A stretch of 64,000 nt of DNA from Ampelocalamus luodianensis (lineage: Eukaryota; Streptophyta; Magnoliopsida; Poales; Poaceae): positions 33,298,520-33,362,519 of the forward strand of contig CM070625.1 of assembly GCA_036346255.1 (NCBI GenBank). Reading direction: 5' to 3'. The notes beneath the pieces are model-generated. The model saw nothing but the letters and a program-made list of their open reading frames with translations. It was not told where the DNA came from and did no database searches. Numbering within the stretch: the stretch's first letter is position 1; each line of letters opens with the position of its first letter. Below are positions 56,620 to 64,000 of the stretch, piece by piece. A program made the translations under genes and the position numbers.

Positions 56620-58897
56620 AAGTACGTCAAAGGCTCCAGCGGCCAAGGTACCCTACTGGTGCGAGTAGCTTGAGGGGGTGTTTCGAGAGGGTGCTGCGTC
56701 GGCTAACTTGCCCCAGGCGCACCGTGCAGTTGTGAAGCTCCAACGGAGATCTAATTGCTCTCGTCGTGTGAAGGCCCACCCCACCGCCCTCTCGCTGTAG
56801 CGCCCACTCCTGGTCGAACTCGTAGTCCCCAGAGTGTGCACCCTCCTGCGACACCAGCTCCTTGTCCCATAGGGGTCTACGACCCGTGGAACAATACGTT
56901 ATGCATGTAAACACGAAGGAAATGCTGAAATAGTATGTTATGCGTGTAAACAACATAGACATACTTGGTCACTGCATCGCAACGACAGCTCGGCGTAGTC
57001 CTGCCCTCGGGTATGGATGGTACTGAGGAACTGTCAGAAGAAAATGCCGTTAGTAACTAGTGGAGTTTGAAATTAACAACCAGACGTAAGTGTTTTAGTT
57101 GTACCTACCAACTTAGTTGGCGCTAGAGTATTCCCAGCACGGTGCTATGAGGACCCACCCGCCACGTCCAGGTGAGGAGCCGTAGGGCGTGACGCACTGT
57201 GGCTCATGCCCCATCCACGCACAGGTGAGTCCACCATGTCCCTCGGCCTACGGCACGACGTAAGCTGCATGCCTCACCTCATCTTCTCTAGGAATCGGTC
57301 CATGACCTCTCTGATCTCCTGCGCTGTCATGCTAAAGTGCTCCCTGGGTGTTAGAGTACACATGGAGGTCACCAACTCGTGCATCTCCCATTGGAGATTG
57401 TTTTGTACACAGAATTAGAAAGTTAGAAACCGAAAACATGCATAGAAATAAGAAGTATGGACCGTTCAATATGTACCACACGATGGAATACGAAGTCTAG
57501 CTAGGTGGAGTGCGTGTCGATCATCACGGCCTCATGTCGTGGTGGGTCGTCCATGACCCTAACGCAACAAATCCTTGTCCGAGTGGAGTACCACTCGATG
57601 TACTCCTCGTACGTCCTGAGGTCGTAGGGGCCTCCTAGTGCACATCCTCTAAGGCATGGAGCCACAACTCAACCCAATGAGTCATCTTCTCAATCTAGGA
57701 AGTCATACCAGCTACTCCCTTCCTGGTGTACTTGTGGAAGGCAAAACGATAAATTCATAAGTTTGTAAGGGAAAAGTTACGACAGACATAAAACGTAAAC
57801 TTACCCATGGATGTTCGGCGACAACTGCTGCCCCAAGGCACTGGGACCTCCTGTCGTAGACGAATCGCACATCACCTGGTGCATGTGGTACTCCTCCATG
57901 AAGATATCATGCACCAAGCTCCTCTATATGTACCAGTACTGCCAGTCTCGCGTGCACTGACTAGACAAGCCTCAGGGTGTGCGCGCTAACACCCTCTTAG
58001 GAGTATACAACATCCAGATAACACGATCATCCATCAACTGATCGAACATCGCAACGTAGTCTGGGTAGGACGCGTGCGTAGTTATCGGAGTGGAGGTGAT
58101 ATGTGGAATAGAATAACAAAAACATAGCACATGCAATTAAATTACATTACCAAAAAGACTAAAGGTTCAAAAAAACTTACCCATCGGTGACACCACACCA
58201 TACCCATGGTCGATCGGTCCACTACGTCAGCAATGGTGTACATGGCATCGGTGTAGGCTCCCTTGTCCAGTTGTGGTCGTCCGATATGGAAACGCTCGAA
58301 GGACCTCAGCTGAAGAAGCAGCGAGCATCCAAAGAGGATGGAGCTGTCTCGAACACGGTGGCATGCACTGCACAGGGCACAATATGTCGCGCAGAACACC
58401 ACTGGGCCCCAAGTGTACGACAGGATTACCTCCATCTTTACGTCCACTAGCTTCTGTGCGTAGTGGATCATGTGTTTGTCCACGCTGTCGCCATGGGACC
58501 CTAGGAACATGACCCACCCAAACAGCCATAATAATTATACCTCAAAGTACCTCCTCACTGTGTGCTCTTGAGTGTTCGATCCTAGGGCAACCGGCTGCAA
58601 GAAGACAGAGACACATCACTAAGTTGAACGAAGCAATTGAAGCGAAAACACAAGAGTTATAAAATACTTACGTTGAACTGGTTGATCCACTTCAGCGTCG
58701 GCCTGTGCATACTGTTGAACTCCCTATAGCGGCATTGGCCAGCAGCAACCCTTGGAACCTCTCGAGGATCTCCATGCGCCAGGTGTCCGGGACATCGTAC
58801 GCTGCTAGGGGAAAGCCTGTGCAGGGGAACCCGGTCAGGAAGCCCACATCCTAAAGTGTCGGCATCATCTCCCTGCACAGAAGGTGGAACGTGTGCG
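56620..58897 (-). pseudogene. Plant mobile domain (PMD) pseudogene
   Basis: Minus-strand frames match the transposon-related plant mobile domain (aminotransferase-like) family in order. At 58897-58680: THTFHL, a VPDTWRMEILERFQGLLLAN block, and a GTAAG donor. At 58510-58142: WVMFLGSHGDSVDKH, CSLLLQLRSFERFHIGRP and CHRW. At 58020-57810: YVAMFDQLMDDRVIWML. The C-terminal part is at 57600-56620. Stops and frameshifts occur in each exon. The N-terminal end is cut by a Gypsy LTR at 58898. Such genes are common in MULE and Gypsy elements; the parent type is unknown. Confidence 0.65.
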
Positions 58898-59650
58898 TGT
58901 AACAGCCCAAATTTTAAATTCCAATTGAAAATAAAGTTTAATTATTTTATTGGATTTTTGTGGAATTTTCAAAAGCTTTTCCTTAATTAAATTAAAGCTA
59001 AACAAATTTATGTGCAAAATCTATTACCACAAAATAGTCGGAAATATTTTAGTTAAGTCCTAAATGCTCCAGAATTTTCGTGAATTTTCTCCTTCACTAT
59101 TCATTTAATGGAGGTTATCCACTATTCATTGTCATCTTAATCATGATTTGATTATATTATTAAAATTGGCCTTAGAAAATTACTAATAATATTTAATCGA
59201 AAATCTTGTTTATGCAAAAAAAAAAACACTTCATTATCCTTTGTTTTACCCTATGCATACATTAACTTTCAATATTAGGTGTAACTTGCAAGCACGGGTG
59301 CTGTACCTCTTCTTTGAATAAGCTTTATTGAGGGAAGACCTCTATCCGCGACGGTGAAGATGCGGGCGAATAGGCTACGTCCCAGACGATTGCATGGCAA
59401 GTCGTGTGGCCCTCCTACTACTTTTCCATTATTTATCTCTTTCTATTTGGCCTCTGGTCCTTTTGTAATAAACTCGAGTGTTATATAATAAGAGCATGAT
59501 ATAATTTTGCTATCACTTTTGTTATTGTGCTGCTGAAATCACGGACTAGTGTATAAACCGAGAGATTCGGAGATCCTTGCTCCCGGGTTCGACAAAGAAG
59601 AAGTTCTCGAGCCATATCGATTGTAGTCGTAGCCCCACAAATGTCATAAG
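58898..59650 (+). mobile_element. Gypsy LTR fragment 1
   Basis: Starts TGTAACAGCCCAAATTTTAA at 58898, a typical Gypsy LTR start, within the PMD pseudogene. Includes TTAATGGAGGTTATCCACTA (59106) and ACGGACTAGTGTATAAACC (about 59542), both repeated further right. The right end is not resolved. Confidence 0.6.
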
Positions 59651-59785
59651 GACTTATTTTCAAAACCAGCGCTATTTTGAGTCTATCGAGTCATCTCTCA
59701 ACTTCTCTTTAAGCAGATTCTTGACCATCGTCTATTCCTCAAAATTGTAGATGGCCAGTCTGCGGGCGCTATCTCTCACGAGTCA

Positions 59786-60266
59786 TTGCAGGACAGCGAA
59801 GTTGAACTTCTACAGGAAGTGATCGGCGCGGACTACAAGAAGAGCCAGCGTTCGAGGCTATCGGTCTTGAACACGGTCTTCCACACCTTCCGCCTGATCG
59901 GGCGCGACACCTTCGCGGATGGTATTCAAGATGAAGCAGAAGCGGTTCGTCGACTCGCCACAGCTACGTACCTACCTCAGCGGCGCACGGGTTCACTATT
60001 ACCCAATGCATCTGCAGGCCGGACTGGCAGCGTCTTCGCACACCAGGGAAGAAGATTCCCCTGGTGGCCTTTGGGTGGACTTACGAAGCAATGGACTCGC
60101 CTCAGGAATACTGCTGGAGGACACGTATGCCGCTCAAGATGGCTTGGATGCTGAAGCAAGGATCAAGGCATTGGAGGCGGTGGCTAGCTACGGGCTAGCG
60201 AGGGTAGCTCAACGAGATGAACCTACCCGATGCACCATAGATGCTTTCATTGCTTACGTACGTTAG
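59786..60266 (+). CDS. Unassigned ORF pair within LTR-related sequence
   Basis: Two overlapping frames, 59786-60154 and 59919-60266. The second reads KQKRFVDSPQLRTYLSGA, HYYPMHLQAGLAASSHTREE, then GLWVDLRSNGLASGILLED and a terminal TIDAFIAYVR, with a balanced composition. AATAAA words follow within 60 bp of the stop. A degraded copy lies at 61770-62130. I recognise no domain. It may be an unusual retroelement-encoded protein or chance. Confidence 0.3.
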
Positions 60267-61258
60267 TCGCGAATTATGCAGCTATCAATTACCCTTGTGA
60301 TAGCCATAATCCATTAATAAAATAAATGAATAAAGAACTATTTTGAAAAGTTGGTTCTTTGTTGTGTGTTTATTGGTTCTTGGGCTATTTTAGATTTATC
60401 TCGCCAGAATTTCTACCATCTTATCTAAATCCTTGGAGGATCCATGGATGGTGACCACATAAGGCAGCGGCTTAGCGGCGTGACGGTCTTGAGGGACAAG
60501 AAAACGATCGGCGGATCGCCGAATAATCACGTTCGCGACCACCACCGGCGGCGAAGGACGCATTAGTGCGGATGATGGCGAATCGAGACTCATCGGTTGA
60601 CCTTCTTGCCCAATCGCTACCGAGATATGCGAGAATGCTCGGGCGCCAAGTCGCGGCCAATGATTCGCTCCACCTCCGCGCAACCAAGAGGTGGTTATGG
60701 AGTTTATGAGGATCGTCCGCCAAACGTTCTCGGCGTCTCTTGAACCAATGGGCCGATGGTAGCGGCGGGCCATTGGAAAAAGCGGACGTTAGTCGGTGCT
60801 CACGGCCGTGAGAAGGTCTTGTTTGCCTCTCACGGTGAATGGTCGCGCTCGAATGGTGGGACAATTGCTTACGCTCGCACACTGATGATGCTGATCCATC
60901 CACGTGGGCGACCGTTGTTGCGAGCTAGTCATCATTGTCACCGGCGAGGATGATGGCGCTCAAGAAAAGGAGTTCCACAGCACTCAGGCAAAGCAACGTG
61001 CGGTGAATGAGTACCTTCACGCTTGCAGCAGCTTCCACTTCGCTTGTTGGCGTAACTAAAGATGAGAGCGACAGAGAAGGTTCTGGAAGGCCGCGTGATA
61101 TTTACATCAACTCATTTCTCGTGGAAGCGTGGGAACCCGGTCTTGTACCGGCACCGCCAGCCCTCCAACTTCGTGGCACTTCGCCAGGAGGCGGTTCGTG
61201 AAGCACTCTAACTCCTCGGCTTAGAGTCACGTGCTTCCATTACAGCGACAGGGCATTA
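60267..61258. other. Unassigned GC-rich sequence
   Basis: Competing frames on both strands with no recognised domain. Probably internal retroelement DNA with degraded coding sequence. Confidence 0.35.
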
Positions 61259-61330
61259 GAAGCCCACATCCCTAAAGTGCTCTACTGGTCGCACTCCCAA
61301 ATGCGGATCATCTCCTCGCACAAAAGGTGG
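61259..61330 (-). pseudogene. Second fragment of the PMD exon
   Basis: GAAGCCCACATCCCTAAAGT and ATCATCTCCTCGCACAAAAG repeat the PMD exon edge at 58835-58890 with small changes. It is again followed by LTR-like sequence, indicating a duplicated PMD/LTR junction. Confidence 0.55.
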
Positions 61331-62660
61331 AAAAATATTTCAATTTGGAGTTATTTTGAGCTGAGTTTTGAATTTATTTGAATTTGGAGTTAATTTGTCG
61401 TAATTCCACCCACGGCCAACTAGCACCGCCATATGCGTAGAGGCACCGTCGCATTTAAAATTACCTCGACGTATGACCACCGCCCCGTGACGCCCTCCTC
61501 ATCCTCCACATTGCCTCCACCATCCTTACTAATAATATTTAATCAAAATGCTTATGCAAAAAAAAACTGTCATTATCCTTTGTTTACCCTATGCATACAT
61601 TAACTTTCAATATTGGTGTAACTTGCAAGCACGAAGTTGCATTTCACCATCCTTGCTAATGGAAGGAGGTCGTGGCCCCACACGACTGCCTATTCTCAAA
61701 ATTGTAGATGGTGAGGTACCGACGCTATCTCTCACGAGTCATTGCCGACACCGGGCCAACTGGAAGTGATGCAGACTTTGACTACAAGAAGAGGCCAACG
61801 CCTGTGGCATCTCGAACACGCCTTCCACGTATTCGCGGATGGTATTCAAGATGAAGAAGAGAAGCGTCATCGACCACACATAGCACGCATCACCTCAACC
61901 GGACCGGTTTCACTATTACCCAATGCACCGCCACCGCACGACAATCCGCCTTCCGCACCACCAAGGAAGAAGATTCTTCAGCCGACGCACCGTGGACTTA
62001 ACGCGCACTGGACTACGCCACGGAATACCCGAGGACCCGTACCGCTCAAGATGGCTTGAGCACGCAGGATCAAGGCATTGAAGCAGAGTCAAGGCTACCA
62101 AAGCGAGGGTAGCTCCAACGAGATGGCCTAATCTGGTTAGGATTAAGAACATGGGTTTAATTAAATGGAAAGTCGTCCACGCAAGTCGGACCGGTCTTGA
62201 GCGTATGATGGTCGAACTATATGTACCACCACATGTCCACCTCCATGGGACGATTTGGCATAAATAATCGCAGTGGTGTCTTAGTGATATTGCTATGTTG
62301 TATGTGGTATGTTGGGTAGAACATTAGTCCACCAGTCATGAGAGGGCTTAGGAGGATGGTTAGTCAATGGAAGGAAACCTTAGCGTAAATGCTCATCAAG
62401 ATACCGCTTTGTAAAGGATTCATGATAATTGCAGTCCACCCTTCGGAAGCGCATTGGCGATATTAAAAGCATTTATGGTCGAAGGCTATATGTAAACTCG
62501 CAGAGTAGAAACTATTCAATAGTCCGTCATGCCCCTCATGGACATGCTAGCAAAGCGACTCTAAGTTAGACTTGTTTTTGGTTTATAAAATGATTTCCAC
62601 ATGATTTTAGGATGGATAATCCTATGGTAAAATGGGCAGTTAGCCAAGTGTTAGGAGGTA
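61331..62660 (+). mobile_element. Gypsy LTR fragment 2 and degraded ORF copy
   Basis: Repeats TTACTAATAATATTTAATC and CCTATGCATACATTAACTTT of fragment 1 at 61525-61620, then a decayed copy of the 59786-60266 ORF (61770-62130), then the CGCAGAGTAGAAACTATTC motif near 62498. Confidence 0.55.
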
Positions 62661-63130
62661 TCCTTCACTATTCATTTAATGGAGGTTATCCACTATTCAT
62701 TGTCATCTTAATCAGCATTTCGATTATATTATTAAAACAGCCTTAGAAAATTACTAATAATATTTAATCTGAAAATCTCATTTATGCAAAACAACCACAC
62801 CGCCATTATCCTTTGTTTACCCTATGCATGCATTAACTTTCAATATTAGGTGTAACTTGCAACCACTAAGCTGTGCTTAGGTCTTGTTGAATAATCTTTA
62901 TTCTCCCGGGGAGTGATGGTACTGAGATGGCTACGATGAGTCACATCAATGGTCAAGTCGTGTGGCTCGCACTTTTCCACTACACGCAACGGCCTCGGGC
63001 CATTTGTAAAAACTCAATTGGTATTAATAAAGGCGTGATATGATTTTGCTATCACTTTTGTTGACTGTGGAAATCACGGACTAGTGTATAAACAGAGAAG
63101 TCGGAATCCTTCGCTCCACACAAAAGTAAT
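62661..63130 (+). mobile_element. Gypsy LTR fragment 3
   Basis: Third copy of the LTR segment, from TTCACTATTCATTTAATGGA to CACGGACTAGTGTATAAAC (about 63077). Collinear with 59095-59560. Confidence 0.65.
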
Positions 63131-63144
63131 AAGATGGGACATAT

Positions 63145-63925
63145 TTAAAAGATATTCTTGGCATTTACAAAATATTTACAGTGCAAAAATGAGAACAAAA
63201 TTGAAGCTGAGAATATTTTAATTAGGCTCTGCTCACCCTATTTAGCTACTCTAAAAATTTATATAACTTTTAGAGTCATCTTGCTATTTTCCCTATTTAA
63301 AAGGTATTATCGATAGTTACAACATATTTACTGGGCAAAAATGACAACAAAATTGAAGTGAGAATATTTTAATTAGGCTCTACACACCCTATTTAGCTAC
63401 TCAAGAATTTTAATATAATTTTTAGAGCCATCTTGTTATTTTCCTAGTTTAGAAGGTATTCTCGGTATTTACAAAATATTTACGTGCAAAAATTAGAACA
63501 AAATTGAAGCTAAGAATATTTTAATTAGGCTCTACACACCCTATTTAGCTACTCTGAAATTGTTATATAATTTTTAGAGGTATCTTGCTATTTTCCTAGT
63601 TTAAAAGGTATTTTTAGCATTTCAAAATTATTTAATGTGTAAAAAAGACTACCAAATTGAAGCTAGCAATATTTTAATTAAGATCTAAACACCCTATTTT
63701 TGTAAATTTCTTAGAGCTACCTTGCTATTTTTCTAGTTTAAAAGGTATTTTCAGCGTTTCAAAATTATTTACAGTGTAAAAGAGACTACCAAATTGGAGC
63801 TAACAATATTTTAATTAGGATATAAACACCATATTTAACTACTCTGAAATTTTTAGAGCTATCTTACTATTTTCCTAGTTTAAAAAGTATTTTCAGCATT
63901 TTAAAATTATCTCCCACGTAAAAAA
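63145..63925. repeat. 152-bp tandem repeat array
   Basis: Units start TTAAAAGGTATT or a variant at 63145, 63297, 63449, 63601, 63738 and 63880, so the first three periods are exactly 152 bp and later ones 137 and 142. Each unit contains ATTTTAATTAGGCTCTACAC, ACCCTATTTAGCTACTCT and a TTTTAGAGNNATCTTGCTAT block. AT-rich, non-coding. May continue beyond the window. Confidence 0.9.
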
Positions 63926-64000
63926 TATCTAAACTACAACAATAATCTAAACTACAACAGACTATACTACAACTATAATGATCTAATGAAATCAATACTG
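63926..64000. repeat. CTAAACTACAACA short repeats at the window edge
   Basis: Three to four imperfect copies of ATCTAAACTACAAC at 63928-63980. Too little sequence to classify. Confidence 0.5.

Noticed and set aside
59569..59595. tRNA-like GGGTTCGA word
   Set aside because: No acceptor stem or anticodon arm could be folded around it.
60396..60903. Minus-strand ORFs of 125-143 codons
   Set aside because: Two frames overlap with no domain, and the region shows the same noisy sequence style as other damaged repeats; left as unassigned.

Overview
The window is nuclear DNA of a grass, most likely Oryza or a close relative. This rests on plant-type spliced genes, a monocot-like GH1 beta-glucosidase, and nested Copia, Gypsy, CACTA, Helitron and Tourist-like elements. 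No rRNA or tRNA gene, CRISPR array or organelle insert was recognised. Most of the sequence is transposable-element DNA laid over two host genes, both on the minus strand.

Layout. 1-2202 is the 5' end (gag, primer-binding site, LTR) of a minus-strand Copia element. 3034-4565 is a short internally deleted Copia element with a perfect 5-bp target duplication, inserted into the remains of another Copia element whose 3' LTR (4695-4855) cuts into a host GH1 gene. That GH1 gene (4856-33589, minus) is a pseudogene. Its exons 1-5 lie at 32090-33589 and exons 6-8 at 4856-5515, separated by a 26.6-kb intron full of transposons. The intron holds a CACTA (En/Spm) element present as a tandem 11.1-kb duplication (5791-16960 and 16961-28020) closed by one right terminus at 28644, a Tourist-like MITE, and a Gypsy-like LTR.

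33800-45080 is an old Copia element with intact TAGGT target duplication in the GH1 promoter region. A Gypsy solo LTR (37733-43659) sits inside its reverse transcriptase, and a Copia-type solo LTR (41689-43335) sits inside that. 46686-50266 is the only gene that looks intact: five coding exons on the minus strand for a 558-aa coiled-coil, nuclear-looking protein of unknown function, with its 3' end partly duplicated next door (45235-45838). 51404-54700 is a probable Helitron split by a solo LTR (51571-53733, target duplication CCAAC). 56620-58897 is a plant-mobile-domain pseudogene cut by a Gypsy LTR. 58898-63130 is a patchwork of repeated LTR pieces. 63145-63925 is a tandem array with a 152-bp period.

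The most interesting system is the CACTA element. Each copy carries divergent transcription units: a minus-strand gene with a Transposase_24-like part, a coiled coil and a Ulp1-like protease part; a small plus-strand ORF of unknown function; and a plus-strand TNP2 transposase with a DUF4216-like tail. A small minus-strand gene lies at the right end. Every recognisable promoter (TATA box) of these genes sits beside a block of the palindromic repeats that fill the element ends, and the two internal blocks fold into very large hairpins. This suggests that one DNA-binding protein may both assemble the ends and regulate all the genes.

Caution: the two CACTA copies differ mainly at homopolymers and CG-containing words and match exactly in AT-rich stretches. 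Many of their frameshifts, and possibly the duplication itself, could be sequence or assembly artefacts.
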